Shown here piece after piece: positions 19,282-28,880 of a DNA stretch of 64,000 nucleotides. Below the pieces are notes generated by a model, which was given only the letters and a program-made list of their open reading frames with translations, searched no databases and had not been told where the DNA came from. The stretch's first letter is position 1. Every line of letters starts with the position of its first letter. The translations under genes and the position numbers were made by a program. The DNA comes from Psychrobacillus glaciei (lineage in GTDB: Bacteria; Bacillota; Bacilli; Bacillales_A; Planococcaceae), in contig NZ_CP031223.1 of NCBI RefSeq assembly GCF_008973485.1, positions 1,550,001 through 1,614,000 of the forward strand. The letters are read 5' to 3'.

Positions 19282-19548
19282 GTGGATTCTTTAAAAGTAT
19301 CTTCTCGTTCCAACCCAAATTCAGTTGCAGGTGCATTAGTTGCAGTAATAAGAGAACAAGGGTATGCAGAGATGCAAGCAGTAGGAGCAGGGGCATTAAA
19401 TCAAGCAATTAAAGCAATTGCAATTGCAAGAGGATTTGTTGCACCTAGTGGTACTGATTTGACTTGTTCACCTGCTTTCACAGATATTGTTATTTCAGGT
19501 GAAGATCGAACTGCTTTGAAATTATTAGTAGAAAAAAGGTCGAAATAA
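19282..19548 (+). CDS. spoVS: Stage V sporulation protein S
   Basis: 88 aa Alba-like small DNA/RNA-binding protein needed in sporulation. Nearly the whole chain is the SpoVS signature (NSVAGALV, AVGAGALNQAIKAIAIARG, SGTDLTCSPAFTDI). The GTG at 19282, 8 bases after AAAGGAG, is preferred over the ATG at 19276, which is only 2 bases from it. Confidence 0.95.
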   Translation: MDSLKVSSRSNPNSVAGALVAVIREQGYAEMQAVGAGALNQAIKAIAIARGFVAPSGTDLTCSPAFTDIVISGEDRTALKLLVEKRSK

Positions 19549-19668
19549 TTTTATACTTTTGAAAATGTATTTTCATTATTGTGATAGACTTAGGTTGCTC
19601 CGACTAATAATCACTTAGTAAGCCGTGGGAGGTTTCACCTTTCAACTTAAATATTTTCATAATCTGGA

Positions 19669-19693
19669 GTCGCTACTGTTAATTAGTAGCGAC
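19669..19693 (+). terminator. Terminator-like hairpin after spoVS
   Basis: GTCGCTACT / AGTAGCGAC, 9-bp stem with a 7-base loop, then TTCAATTTT. Element B is inserted directly after it. The 120 bases between spoVS and this hairpin hold no gene. Confidence 0.65.
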
Positions 19694-19703
19694 TTCAATT
19701 TTG

Positions 19704-20372
19704 CGTGTCTGTTAATTAGTTAATTATTCCTCATAACATATGTGAATTAACTAAAGTTAACCAACAAATTATATTTTTGAAATAGTGCGACTTAGTAACC
19801 GCTAGGATTTCCACTCTAGGCGGACGCTTTCCGCGGGGGGAGCGATGAGCCAGCACCGTCGCATGCGCGCCGCTGTGATGGCTCATTTGTCTCCCTGATC
19901 CCGCTGGAGTCGCCGCCTGCCGTTCCAATCCGATGAAGTTTGCTAGCTAATCAGTGCGGTTATCCAAAAATATTAAGGAGTATGCTCAACTTTGAAATAG
20001 TGCACCATTAATAAGTGCATCTCATACTAATTAAAGGGTTAAATAAGAGATGTTTGTCGTACTCGGAATAGGTTTTGTCGCTTTCAAAGGGTAGTATGTC
20101 GCGTTCAGAACCTGTTATGTCTCATTAAGCCATTTATTGGATTTTTTTTAGAAATGAGGATATTTATTGCCGGAGCGAGTCGCGCCGCATGAGCCGAAGG
20201 ATGAGACGCACTCGAGCGCAGCACGAGATGGCTCATGCAAGTGGAGCAAGTGCGTAGTTATTATGCGCACTATTTCTAAAGTGTCCAAAGTAAACCGAAA
20301 ACGTGTAAATGCAAATGGATTCTATGAACTTTTTTTACTAAAATGTAATATAAGCGTTAATAAACAGACGGG
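19704..20372. mobile_element. Repeat element, copy B, with 9-bp flanking direct repeat
   Basis: A non-coding element of ~669 bp flanked by the direct repeat TCAATTTTG (19695-19703 and 20373-20381). Outer ends GTCTGTT (19707) and AACAGAC (20363-20369) are inverted. The left flank holds a 10-bp-arm hairpin, TTAGTTAATT / AATTAACTAA (19716-19754). The core (19779-20276, 498 bp) is bounded by GAAATAGTGCG / CGCACTATTTC. It contains the GC-rich module 1 (GGCGGACGCTTTCCGCG ... CCGCTGGAGTCGCC, about 19810-19920), four iterons, and module 2 with GCATGAGCC / GGCTCATGC (about 20190-20240). Open frames here, including one of 81 codons, look like non-coding read-through. Confidence 0.7.
20055..20123 (-). 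repeat. Four iterons at exact 21-bp spacing in copy B
   Basis: TGTCGT (20055), TGTCGC (20076), TGTCGC (20097) and TGTCTC (20118) are each 21 bases apart; on the minus strand they read GAGACA, GCGACA, GCGACA, ACGACA. Two helical turns of spacing puts all four on one DNA face. Confidence 0.75.
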
Positions 20373-20627
20373 TCAATTTTGTTCAGAAATTCTATACATA
20401 ATGATATTCTAAATATATTGTGACGAGGTAATTCCGTCAAAGGTCTGAACTTCATGAAAAAATAGGGAGAAATCATAGTGATTCTTAGTACTTCATGATA
20501 AACTTATGAAGGAAAAAAGCATATAACTTCATATAGCAGAGGTTCACGCTCCTGCTATATGAAGTTAGAGCCTCAGGCGGATGTCACATATTTAAAATGG
20601 AGCTAGATCCATTCTAAATATGGGCAC

Positions 20628-20650
20628 AAATACGCCAAGGCGTATTTGAT
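20628..20650 (+). repeat. Short dispersed repeat, copy 2
   Basis: AAATACGCCAAGGCG (20628-20642) repeats the 15-mer at 10755; here it continues as TATTTGAT, making a full palindrome ATACGCC-AA-GGCGTAT. It lies just before the korA ribosome site. The rest of the 20382-20620 gap has a hairpin-prone AT-rich segment (CTTCATATAGCAG / CTGCTATATGAAG) and no gene. Confidence 0.55.
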
Positions 20651-20673
20651 AATGATAGTAAGGAGATGTTAGT

Positions 20674-22416
20674 ATGTTGCAACAACTTTCATGGAAAGTA
20701 GGCGGGCAGCAAGGAGAGGGTATCGAAAGTACTGGGGAGATTTTCTCAATGGCGATGAATCGCCTAGGGTATTACCTTTACGGATATCGTCATTTCTCTT
20801 CTCGTATTAAAGGTGGACATACGAATAATAAAATCTGCGTACGACCAACACAAGTTCGTACAATTCCGGATGATCTAGATATACTTGTAGCATTCGATCA
20901 AGAGACAATAGATGTTAATTACAAAGAGCTTACCGAAAAAAGTGTTATCTTAGCCGATGCTAAATTCTCACCAGTTTCACCAGAAAACTGCCTTGCACCA
21001 ATGTACATTGTACCTTTTACAGAAATTGCAGCAGAACTTGGTACGTCTTTAATGAAAAACATGGTTGCTATAGGAGCAACTTCCGCTTTATTGAAATTAG
21101 ATAAAGCAGTGTTTCAAGGTGTAGTTGATGAGATATTTGGTAAAAAAGGAACAGAAGTAGTAGAAAAAAATATGCAAGCAATTCAACAAGGTTTTGATAT
21201 TATGGCGGAGCAATTAGGCGATCGTTTAGGGGAATGGGAACTTGTTGCGGCTGACGGCAAGCATCGTATGTTCATGATTGGAAACGACGCGATTGCTCTT
21301 GGGGCATTAACAGCGGGTGTTCGATTCATGGCAGCTTATCCAATCACACCAGCATCTGAAATTATGGAATATATGATTAAGAAGCTGCCGTTATTTGGTG
21401 GAGCGGTTATTCAAACAGAAGATGAAATTGCAGCCGCAACGATGGCAATTGGTTCAAACTACGGTGGAGTACGTGCATTTACTGCATCAGCAGGACCGGG
21501 ATTATCCCTTATGATGGAAGCAATAGGTTTATCAGGGATGACGGAGCAACCACTTGTAATAGTCGATACACAACGGGGTGGACCATCAACTGGACTTCCA
21601 ACGAAACAAGAACAATCTGATCTTATGCAAATGATTTACGGTACGCATGGTGAAATTCCTAAAGTAGTTATTGCACCTAGTACAGGAGAAGAAGCTTTTT
21701 TTGATACGATTCAAGCTTTTAATATTGCAGAAGAATTACAATGTCCTGTAATCATTTTATCCGATCTTCAACTTTCTCTTGGTAAACAAACAGTAGAACC
21801 ATTTGACTATTCTAAAATTGAAATTCGACGTGGTAAATTAATTCAAAACGAAGAAATTCCACCGACAGAAGACAAATCGTATTTCAAACGATATGAAGTA
21901 ACAGAAGATGGTGTTTCACCTCGTGTACTTCCAGGTACGGAGTATGCAATTCACCACGTAACTGGTGTAGAGCATGATGAAACTGGAAAGCCTTCTGAAG
22001 CTGCAACAAATCGTATACTACAAATGGACAAGCGTTTAGGTAAGTTAAAACATATCAATTTCAGTGAACCTGTTTATGTAAATGCTCCTTATGAAGAAGC
22101 AGATATTTTATTCGTTGGATTTAATTCTACAAGAGGCGTGTTAGAAGAATTACAGCAGACACTTATTTCGCAAGGAATGAAAGTGAATCATGCACATATT
22201 CGATTAATTCATCCATTCCCGGTAAAAGAAATGGAAGCTCTAGTAGCAAATGCAAAAAAAATAGTCATAGTTGAAAATAATGCTACAGGCCAACTTGCCA
22301 ACATATTAAAAATGAATGTTGGCGGTCATGATAAAGTAGTAAATGTAACGAAGTACGATGGAACGCCTTTCTTACCATTACAGCTTGAAAAACAAGTAAA
22401 GGAGTTGCTTAACTAA
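20674..22416 (+). CDS. korA: 2-oxoacid:acceptor oxidoreductase, alpha subunit (KorA type)
   Basis: 580 aa with fused gamma and alpha regions, as in two-subunit 2-oxoglutarate (or other 2-oxoacid):ferredoxin oxidoreductases. The gamma part is residues ~1-190 (GGQQGEGIESTGEIF); the pyrimidine-binding alpha part begins around AAYPITPASEIMEYM. It forms a TPP enzyme with KorB that oxidatively decarboxylates a 2-oxoacid to the acyl-CoA. The korB start overlaps its stop by one base (TAATG). Exact substrate cannot be read from sequence alone. Confidence 0.9.
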   Translation: MLQQLSWKVGGQQGEGIESTGEIFSMAMNRLGYYLYGYRHFSSRIKGGHTNNKICVRPTQVRTIPDDLDILVAFDQETIDVNYKELTEKSVILADAKFSPVSPENCLAPMYIVPFTEIAAELGTSLMKNMVAIGATSALLKLDKAVFQGVVDEIFGKKGTEVVEKNMQAIQQGFDIMAEQLGDRLGEWELVAADGKHRMFMIGNDAIALGALTAGVRFMAAYPITPASEIMEYMIKKLPLFGGAVIQTEDEIAAATMAIGSNYGGVRAFTASAGPGLSLMMEAIGLSGMTEQPLVIVDTQRGGPSTGLPTKQEQSDLMQMIYGTHGEIPKVVIAPSTGEEAFFDTIQAFNIAEELQCPVIILSDLQLSLGKQTVEPFDYSKIEIRRGKLIQNEEIPPTEDKSYFKRYEVTEDGVSPRVLPGTEYAIHHVTGVEHDETGKPSEAATNRILQMDKRLGKLKHINFSEPVYVNAPYEEADILFVGFNSTRGVLEELQQTLISQGMKVNHAHIRLIHPFPVKEMEALVANAKKIVIVENNATGQLANILKMNVGGHDKVVNVTKYDGTPFLPLQLEKQVKELLN

Positions 22417-23282
22417 TGGTAACGTTTAAAGATTTTCGTAATAATGTAAAACCAAACTGGTGCCCAGGTTGCGGTGACTTTTCTGTTCAAGCAGCTATTC
22501 AACGTGCGGCTGCAAATGTTGGCATTCTGCCTCATGAATTAGCTGTAATCTCCGGTATTGGATGTTCAGGTCGTATTTCAGGGTATATTCACTCTTATGG
22601 GTTTCATGGTATCCACGGGAGAGCACTTCCAATTGCACAAGGGTTAAAAATGGCAAATAAAGATTTACACGTCATCGCATCTGGGGGAGACGGTGACGGT
22701 TTTGCCATAGGGCTTGGACATACGATTCATTCCATTCGTCGTAATATCGATGTAACCTATGTCGTAATGGATAACCAAATCTACGGATTAACTAAGGGTC
22801 AAACTTCTCCACGTTCTGCTGAAGGATTTAAAACTAAGTCAACTCCAGGAGGAGCAATTGAGCCTTCCCTTAAACCGCTTGAATTAGCACTTACTTCTGG
22901 TGCTACGTTTGTTGCACAAGGATTTTCATCCGATATTAAAGAACTAACTGCGATTATTGAAGCAGGTATTAACCATAAAGGTTTTTCATTTATTAATGTG
23001 TTTAGTCCATGTGTAACATACAACAAAGTAAATACGTATGATTGGTTTAAAGAACATTTAACGAAGCTTTCTAATATAGAAGGTTATGATCATACGAATC
23101 GGGAAGAAGCCATGCAAGTAGTAATGGAAAAAGAAGGTCTTGTAACAGGCATCATTTATCAAAATGAACATGCTCCATCTTATCAAGAACAAGTTCCAGG
23201 ATATGCAGAAACCCCACTTGCAGATCAAAATTTAAAAATGAGTGAAGAAGAATTTAACGTTTTATTGCAAGATTTTATGTAA
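22416..23282 (+). CDS. korB: 2-oxoacid:acceptor oxidoreductase, beta subunit (KorB type)
   Basis: 288 aa TPP-binding subunit. Visible motifs: WCPGCGDFSVQ at the N-terminus, GIGCSGRISGY, and the TPP/Mg segment GGDGDGFAIG followed by DNQIYGLTKGQTSPRS. It carries fewer cysteines than a typical 4Fe-4S subunit, in keeping with the KorB type. Translationally coupled to korA. The pair precedes miaB in several Bacillaceae (from memory). Confidence 0.9.
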   Translation: MVTFKDFRNNVKPNWCPGCGDFSVQAAIQRAAANVGILPHELAVISGIGCSGRISGYIHSYGFHGIHGRALPIAQGLKMANKDLHVIASGGDGDGFAIGLGHTIHSIRRNIDVTYVVMDNQIYGLTKGQTSPRSAEGFKTKSTPGGAIEPSLKPLELALTSGATFVAQGFSSDIKELTAIIEAGINHKGFSFINVFSPCVTYNKVNTYDWFKEHLTKLSNIEGYDHTNREEAMQVVMEKEGLVTGIIYQNEHAPSYQEQVPGYAETPLADQNLKMSEEEFNVLLQDFM

Positions 23283-23287
23283 TATGT

Positions 23288-23318
23288 AAGACTGCCGATG
23301 CAAATTGGTGGTCTTTTT
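23288..23318 (+). terminator. Terminator after korB
   Basis: AGACTGCC / GGTGGTCT (two wobble pairs) with a loop of about 11 bases, then TTTTTAT. Confidence 0.65.
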
Positions 23319-23431
23319 ATGTCTAATTAACAACTTTTAAGGTTAATACCTTGTAGCAATAGAGTGCTATTCAGTATAATAGTAGGATGGATATTCGTAT
23401 TTTTATACGAATGTACGAAAGGAGCGTTCTC

Positions 23432-24979
23432 ATGAACGAAGAATCACGTTTACTTAGTAGTCAAGTGAAAGACCCCAATTCTCCGGACAAAAAATCCGAA
23501 AAGGATTATAGTAAATATTTTCAAGCAATTTACACGCCTCCATCTTTAAAAGAAGCGAAAAAACGAGGAAAAGAAGAAGTAGCTTACCATAACGACTTTG
23601 CCATTGCCGAAGAATTTAGAGGTATGGGGCAAAATCGTAAATTTTATATACGCACATATGGCTGTCAAATGAATGAACACGATACAGAGGTAATGGCTGG
23701 TATATTCATGCAACTTGGATATGAACCAACAGATACTGTAGACGATGCAAATGTCATTCTTTTAAATACTTGTGCAATCCGTGAGAACGCAGAAAATAAA
23801 GTATTCGGAGAACTTGGCCATTTAAAGCATCTAAAGCAGAATAATCCAGATGTTCTAATAGGTGTATGTGGATGTATGTCTCAAGAAGAGTCTGTAGTCA
23901 ATAAAATTCTAAAAACATATAACCAAGTAGATATGATTTTTGGAACCCATAATATTCATCGTCTGCCTAACATCTTAAATGAGGCATATCTTTCGAAAGA
24001 AATGGTAATAGAAGTTTGGTCTAAAGAAGGCGACGTGATCGAAAACTTACCACGAGTGAGGAAGGGTTCGATTAAAGCCTGGGTTAATATTATGTATGGT
24101 TGTGATAAGTTCTGTACATATTGTATCGTTCCTTACACACGAGGAAAAGAGCGTAGTCGTCGACCAGAAGATATTATTCAAGAAATTAGACATCTTGCAG
24201 CGCAAGGCTATAAAGAAGTTACATTACTAGGTCAAAACGTAAATGCATACGGAAAAGACTTTGAAGATTTAGACTATCGCTTTGGAGATTTAATGGAAGA
24301 TCTTCGAAAAATAGATGTAGCACGTATACGTTTCATGACGAGCCACCCAAGAGATTTCGATGATCATCTAATCGAAGTGCTTGCAAAAGGTGGAAACTTA
24401 GTCGATCATATTCATTTACCTGTTCAGTCAGGTTCTTCTGAGATTTTGAAAATTATGGCGCGTAAATATTCCCGTGAGCATTATTTAGAACTTGTTAATA
24501 AAATAAAAACTGCCATTCCAAATGCATCTTTAACAACTGATATTATTGTAGGATTCCCAAATGAAACAGATGAGCAATTCGAAGAAACAATGTCTTTATA
24601 TAAAGAAGTAGGTTTTGAAATTGCGTATACGTATATTTATTCTCCAAGGGAAGGTACTCCAGCTGCAAAAATGGTAGATAATGTACCAATGGAAGTGAAA
24701 AAAGAGCGATTGCAGCGTCTAAACAAACTTGTAAATGACATGTCTGCTGAAGCAATGAAAAAGCATGATGGACAAATTGTGGAAGTGTTAGTAGAAGGAG
24801 AAAGTAAGAATAATCCGGATGTTCTAGCAGGATACACAAGTAAAAGTAAGCTAGTAAACTTTAAAGGACCAAAAGAAATTATTGGTCAACTCGTGCAAGT
24901 GAAAATTACGGATGCAAAAACATGGTCACTTACTGGAGAACTTGTGGAAGTACCAAATGGACAAAAGGTGGGAATATAA
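23432..24979 (+). CDS. miaB: tRNA-2-methylthio-N6-dimethylallyladenosine synthase MiaB
   Basis: 515 aa radical-SAM methylthiotransferase. The N-terminal UPF0004 domain has the three auxiliary-cluster cysteines ([27 protein letters not shown]); the radical-SAM motif is [16 protein letters not shown]; a C-terminal TRAM domain ends the protein. It thiolates A37 of tRNAs already modified by MiaA, encoded at 44.4 kb. ATG at 23432 is chosen for the AAAGGAG upstream. The ricA start overlaps its stop (TAATG). Confidence 0.95.
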   Translation: MNEESRLLSSQVKDPNSPDKKSEKDYSKYFQAIYTPPSLKEAKKRGKEEVAYHNDFAIAEEFRGMGQNRKFYIRTYGCQMNEHDTEVMAGIFMQLGYEPTDTVDDANVILLNTCAIRENAENKVFGELGHLKHLKQNNPDVLIGVCGCMSQEESVVNKILKTYNQVDMIFGTHNIHRLPNILNEAYLSKEMVIEVWSKEGDVIENLPRVRKGSIKAWVNIMYGCDKFCTYCIVPYTRGKERSRRPEDIIQEIRHLAAQGYKEVTLLGQNVNAYGKDFEDLDYRFGDLMEDLRKIDVARIRFMTSHPRDFDDHLIEVLAKGGNLVDHIHLPVQSGSSEILKIMARKYSREHYLELVNKIKTAIPNASLTTDIIVGFPNETDEQFEETMSLYKEVGFEIAYTYIYSPREGTPAAKMVDNVPMEVKKERLQRLNKLVNDMSAEAMKKHDGQIVEVLVEGESKNNPDVLAGYTSKSKLVNFKGPKEIIGQLVQVKITDAKTWSLTGELVEVPNGQKVGI

Positions 24980-25413
24980 TGACTACTAAGTATACAAAAG
25001 ACGATATTATTGAAAAAGCAAGAGAAATTGCCAAGATGATTGCAAACACAGAAGAAGTGGATTTCTTTAAGCGTGCAGAAGCTCAAATCAATGAAAATCA
25101 ATCCGTTCGAGAAAAAATTGCTAGTCTAAAAAGCTTACAAAAACAAGCAGTTAACTTTCAACATTTAGGGAAAGAAAAAGCATTAAAATTGATTGAAGGA
25201 AAGATTGAAGCAATCGAAGCAGAAATTGACGATCTACCAATTGTTCAGGAGTTTAAACAATCTCAAGGAGATGTAAACAGTCTTCTACAAATGGTTGCGA
25301 ATTCAATCTCTAACAATGTGACAAATCAAATAATAGAGGCAACAGATGGAGACTTACTAAGAGGCGAAACTGGTTCTCAAGTAAGAAACTCTACACCAGG
25401 TAGTTGCTCATAA
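24979..25413 (+). CDS. ricA: RicA (YmcA), RicAFT complex subunit
   Basis: 144 aa, mostly helical, YlbF/YmcA family. With RicF and RicT it forms an Fe-S complex that works with RNase Y in mRNA processing and promotes biofilm formation, competence and sporulation. The short C-terminus ends in a cysteine-containing NSTPGSCS, compatible with the cluster-binding tail. The ATG overlaps the miaB TAA by one base. In B. subtilis cotE follows directly; here ~10 kb intervene. Confidence 0.92.
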   Translation: MTTKYTKDDIIEKAREIAKMIANTEEVDFFKRAEAQINENQSVREKIASLKSLQKQAVNFQHLGKEKALKLIEGKIEAIEAEIDDLPIVQEFKQSQGDVNSLLQMVANSISNNVTNQIIEATDGDLLRGETGSQVRNSTPGSCS

Positions 25414-25423
25414 ATAAATGAAG

Positions 25424-25463
25424 AAAACGTACATTCATCGATATGATGACTGTGCGTTTTTTC
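25424..25463 (+). terminator. Terminator after ricA
   Basis: AAAACGTACA / TGTGCGTTTT extended by an inner TTCATC / GATGA pairing, followed by TTTTTTCG. Confidence 0.75.
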
Positions 25464-25556
25464 GTTGCTTTAAAGAACTATTAAAACTCGAGGGGAACAT
25501 ATCACTAAATATTTGTACGCATAGTATACATAAGGTTTTATTTTTCTAAACCGTTA

Positions 25557-25955
25557 TTAGTTTTTCGTTAAAATTAGCTTTTCTGTTTTATCTTCCCAAT
25601 TGATTTTTATAGAAATACTTTCACCATCTACAAGTTGTAAACTTTCGTTAGAAGTTGTTGGCTTTGTGCTATAAATTATACCGCTTTTATCAAGAGGGGA
25701 GTTTGTAGCTTTTCTGTTGCTAACTCTTAAGGAAATATCATAGTCAATCGTTTCAGGAACTTTATCCTTGCTAATATAAGCTATAGTATAAGACGTAGTT
25801 GATTCTCCGAAATCGTAACTAGCTCGCCAATTCTCACTTTCACCTTGATAAGTTGCCACTTTACCTTTTTTGCTGCAGGCTACAAGGAGTGCAAGAACTA
25901 ACATGGTTACCAAAATCATCCAGAACTTTTCATTTAGCACCTCTTTTAATAACAT
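25557..25955 (-). CDS. Small predicted lipoprotein, unknown function
   Basis: Up to 132 aa. A hydrophobic stretch (FWMILVTMLVLALLVACSKKG) with lipobox LLVAC marks a lipoprotein; the remaining ~100 residues are polar with alternating hydrophobics (beta-rich). I do not recognise the family. The start is unsure: the ATG at 25955 has no clear ribosome site, a GTG at 25940 overlaps AAAGAGGTG, and an ATG lies at 25919. It opens the accessory block between ricA and cotE. The ~290 bases upstream (25956-26246) show no gene. Confidence 0.7.
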   Translation of the reverse strand: MLLKEVLNEKFWMILVTMLVLALLVACSKKGKVATYQGESENWRASYDFGESTTSYTIAYISKDKVPETIDYDISLRVSNRKATNSPLDKSGIIYSTKPTTSNESLQLVDGESISIKINWEDKTEKLILTKN

Positions 25956-26246
25956 TTTTATTATGTGTACGTTTTGATTTGTGAATAGTTTTAATTTATC
26001 GCGATTTCAAGTATCCAAAACAAGTCTAAAAACATATTATATCCGTATTTTAAGTTTTGATGATTTAAGTAGTATAAACAATTCGGTATAATGAGGATAG
26101 ACTATCATGCAGAGTTGTGAAGAAACTTTTTTATCCCCCGAAGATTCTTCATCTTGCTTCAAATTAAAGGAGTTTTTTTATGAATTGTCCAATTTGATCC
26201 CTTAAAATACATTCAATATACATCTTGAATTAATGGGGGGATTATA

Positions 26247-27440
26247 ATGAAATTAAATAAAAATTTTCGTTTTTTAATGCTTGGCCAAACTTTAGCTAAT
26301 CTAGGTGATGTATTTTATATCGTTAGCATCATTAGTGTTTTATACAAGTTAACGAGCTCTGCAACTGTTGCTGCATTTGTTCCATTTACAATTACTTCTG
26401 CGATGTTCATTTCTAGTATTATTACACCTTTAGTAATTGGCAAGTGGCGTTTAAAATCGGTGTTATTAGCATCGCAGATTGGAAAAACCATTTTACTAGT
26501 GGGATTAGGTGCTTTTATTTTACTATTTTTACAAGATATGAACTATTACTTTATCTTTTTCATCATTGCCGGAATAGCATTTTTAGATGGCTGTGCGAAT
26601 CCTATTTTGCATACTCTTATTCCTTACTATGTAGAAGATGAGCAGTTGATCAAAGCTAATAGTATTGCAGAGTCCCTTACACAAATGATTCAAATAGGTG
26701 GATGGCTTTTCGGTGGTCTTTTATTGCTCGTTATAAGCTCTATTCAATTAATAGGCATTGTAAGTGTACTATTTATGCTGTCCTGTGTATTATTGGCCTT
26801 CATTCAACACGTGGATTATGTCGACAAAGAAAAACAAAAACTTTGGGAACAGCTCACCGGAGGGTGGAAAAGTATTGGAGCAACTCCAGTTCTGAAAAAA
26901 ATAGTTCAAATGGACATTATAGAAACTATTGCTGGAACGGTGTGGATTGCTGCAATTGTTTATGTATTTGTAGAACAAGCACTACATGTAGGCGAACAAT
27001 GGTGGGGCCTTATAAATGGTTCATTCTTTATTGGGTTATTAATAGGTAGTCTATATTGTATTAAATTCCCTAATCTTGTTGATCAATATAAGTACCTTTT
27101 TATTTTCGCGGGAGTCATAATCTCTAGTATCTTAACTATATTATTTGGTACAACAAGCCATCCTGTTATAGCGTTAATTTTGTCGTTTGGTATTGGTTTG
27201 TTTGGTCAGCTTAAAAATATTCCACAAAGAACGGTTATTCAAAGAAGTATTTCTGTTGAAAAATTAGTAACTGTTTATACATCTATGGGAACAGTTGCAA
27301 CCGGAGTTTTTGGAATTTCTTCTTTAGTAATTGGAATACTTGCAGATCACCTAGGCGTGCGTGCTGTATTTATATTTTCAGGATTATTATTGGCAATAGT
27401 AAGTATTATTGCATATCGAAACAAAAAATTATTCGTATAG
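26247..27440 (+). CDS. MFS transporter, unknown substrate
   Basis: 397 aa with about 12 membrane segments and a short MFS-like N-terminus (MLGQTLANLGDVFYIVSIISVLYKLTSSATVAA). Family resemblance is to the MFS_3/enterobactin-exporter-like group often annotated as macrolide efflux. The sequence does not show a substrate. GGGGGG ribosome site 7 bases before the ATG. It has no operon partner. Confidence 0.82.
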   Translation: MKLNKNFRFLMLGQTLANLGDVFYIVSIISVLYKLTSSATVAAFVPFTITSAMFISSIITPLVIGKWRLKSVLLASQIGKTILLVGLGAFILLFLQDMNYYFIFFIIAGIAFLDGCANPILHTLIPYYVEDEQLIKANSIAESLTQMIQIGGWLFGGLLLLVISSIQLIGIVSVLFMLSCVLLAFIQHVDYVDKEKQKLWEQLTGGWKSIGATPVLKKIVQMDIIETIAGTVWIAAIVYVFVEQALHVGEQWWGLINGSFFIGLLIGSLYCIKFPNLVDQYKYLFIFAGVIISSILTILFGTTSHPVIALILSFGIGLFGQLKNIPQRTVIQRSISVEKLVTVYTSMGTVATGVFGISSLVIGILADHLGVRAVFIFSGLLLAIVSIIAYRNKKLFV

Positions 27441-27448
27441 TTTTTGAT

Positions 27449-27480
27449 AAGAGTGTCCACAACAGGGCACTCTTCCTTTC
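27449..27480 (+). terminator. Terminator after MFS gene
   Basis: AAGAGTG / CACTCTT stem enclosing TCC...GGG, followed by a CT-rich tail; the T run is weak. Confidence 0.5.
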
Positions 27481-27576
27481 ATGTCATAATATCATCACAA
27501 CTTCATGGTTCATTGTACTTGTATCTTATAAACTATTTCTTCTATGATGGTAGAAGTAGCAGAAGGGGTGACAGTT

Positions 27577-28632
27577 ATGTTAAAAGAAGCAGAAGATTTT
27601 ATACGAACTTTTTATTATGAAACGGGCCAATCGGAACAGGAAATGCAGTCTCGTTTACTTGAGATAGAGATTCAGATTGTAAAATATGGAAGTTATGAAC
27701 AAACGATTGAAGAAATTACATACGGTGCTAAAATGGCATGGCGTAATAGTAATAAATGTATAGGTCGGTTATTTTGGCAAAGTTTGAACGTTTTTGATAA
27801 ACGAGACTTACATACAGAGGAAGAAATATTTAAAGCATTACTAGAGCACATTCAGTTTGCGACAAATGAAGGAAGAATTAGACCGACAATTAGCCTATTC
27901 TCACCTCATGATATTCGTATCTGGAACCATCAATTAATTCGCTATGCAGGCTATGAAACGGAAAAAGGAATAATTGGTGATCCAGATTCGATAGCGTTTA
28001 CGAAAAAATGCCAGGAACTTGGATGGAAAGGTAATAACGAACGGTTTGATGTATTGCCACTTGTCATTCAAACAAAGAATAATCAGCCTAAATTATTTGA
28101 AATTCCAAAAGAATATATTCTAGAAGTGCCAATTCGTCACCCGGAACACAAGTTGTTTGAGGAGCTACAAGTAAAATGGTATGCAGTTCCAATAATTTCA
28201 AGTATGAAACTAGAAGTTGGAGGTATTACTTATCCAACAGCACCATTCAACGGATGGTATATGGGAACGGAAATAGGTGCCCGTAATTTGGCAGATGATA
28301 ACCGCTATAATATGCTACCTACAATTGCAGAGAACATGGGACTAAACACGAAATCCAATGCTTCCCTTTGGAAGGATCGTGCATTAGTAGAACTAAATGC
28401 GGCTGTATTATTTTCCTTTAAAGAAGATGGTGTAAGTATCGTGGACCATCATACTGCAGCTCAACAATTTAAGAGGTTTGAGTCAAATGAAATGGATGCA
28501 GGCCGTGATGTAACAGGAAACTGGACTTGGCTAATTCCACCATTATCACCTGGAACAACGCATATTTTTCACAAACCTTATAATAATGAAAAGAAAACTC
28601 CAAATTATTTTTACCAACCATCTCCATATTAA
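27577..28632 (+). CDS. nos: Bacterial nitric oxide synthase oxygenase
   Basis: 351 aa, oxygenase domain only. It oxidises L-arginine to citrulline and NO using a heme and tetrahydrobiopterin or tetrahydrofolate. The proximal heme cysteine is at about residue 61 in WRNSNKCIGRLFW; the substrate glutamate lies in GWYMGTEIGARNL. There is no reductase domain or adjacent reductase, so electrons must come from general flavodoxin or ferredoxin reductases, as known for B. subtilis NOS. The ATG at 27577 is chosen for the AAGGGGTG upstream. The strong terminator after it shows a single-gene unit. Confidence 0.95.
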   Translation: MLKEAEDFIRTFYYETGQSEQEMQSRLLEIEIQIVKYGSYEQTIEEITYGAKMAWRNSNKCIGRLFWQSLNVFDKRDLHTEEEIFKALLEHIQFATNEGRIRPTISLFSPHDIRIWNHQLIRYAGYETEKGIIGDPDSIAFTKKCQELGWKGNNERFDVLPLVIQTKNNQPKLFEIPKEYILEVPIRHPEHKLFEELQVKWYAVPIISSMKLEVGGITYPTAPFNGWYMGTEIGARNLADDNRYNMLPTIAENMGLNTKSNASLWKDRALVELNAAVLFSFKEDGVSIVDHHTAAQQFKRFESNEMDAGRDVTGNWTWLIPPLSPGTTHIFHKPYNNEKKTPNYFYQPSPY

Positions 28633-28674
28633 AAAGAGGAATCAGCATATAAACTTGCTGATTCCTCTTTTTTT
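28631..28674 (+). terminator. Rho-independent terminator after nos
   Basis: Stem AAAAGAGGAATCAGCA / TGCTGATTCCTCTTTT, followed by further Ts. Confidence 0.92.
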
Positions 28675-28684
28675 AGAAAGTATA

Positions 28685-28880
28685 TAGATTTTTATGCTAT
28701 GAACAGGTTGATTTCCGGGGCAGGTGGGCGATTGCAAGTCGGGCAAGCATCAAGTCGCTTCTCTCTGTTTCTACGTATTTCAAGAGAGAGACGGACAAAC
28801 ACTCGCCACATCAACCATAACTCTAACGGTAACAGTAACAGTGTAGCTTTTGTTTCGACCAAAGCGCTTTGGAAAAGGTA
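28685..28880. repeat. Degenerate dispersed repeat R1
   Basis: Contains GGTTGATTTCCGGGGCAGG, resembling the GC-rich module of the large elements. Further on are GGACAAACACTCGCC (about 28794), CTAACGGTAACAGT and AAAGCGCTTTGGAAA, which recur in order near 34360-34500 (R2), partly near 51990-52040 (R3). The 60-codon open frame across it is not gene-like. Confidence 0.45.

Noticed and set aside
19560-19668. Structured RNA after spoVS (GTGGGAGGTTTCACC segment)
   Set aside because: Only a short AGGT/ACCT stem can be drawn; no known riboswitch core is recognisable.
20167-20412. 81-codon open frame inside element B
   Set aside because: It runs across the GC-rich hairpin module and inner repeat, has no ribosome site and is not kept in copy C.
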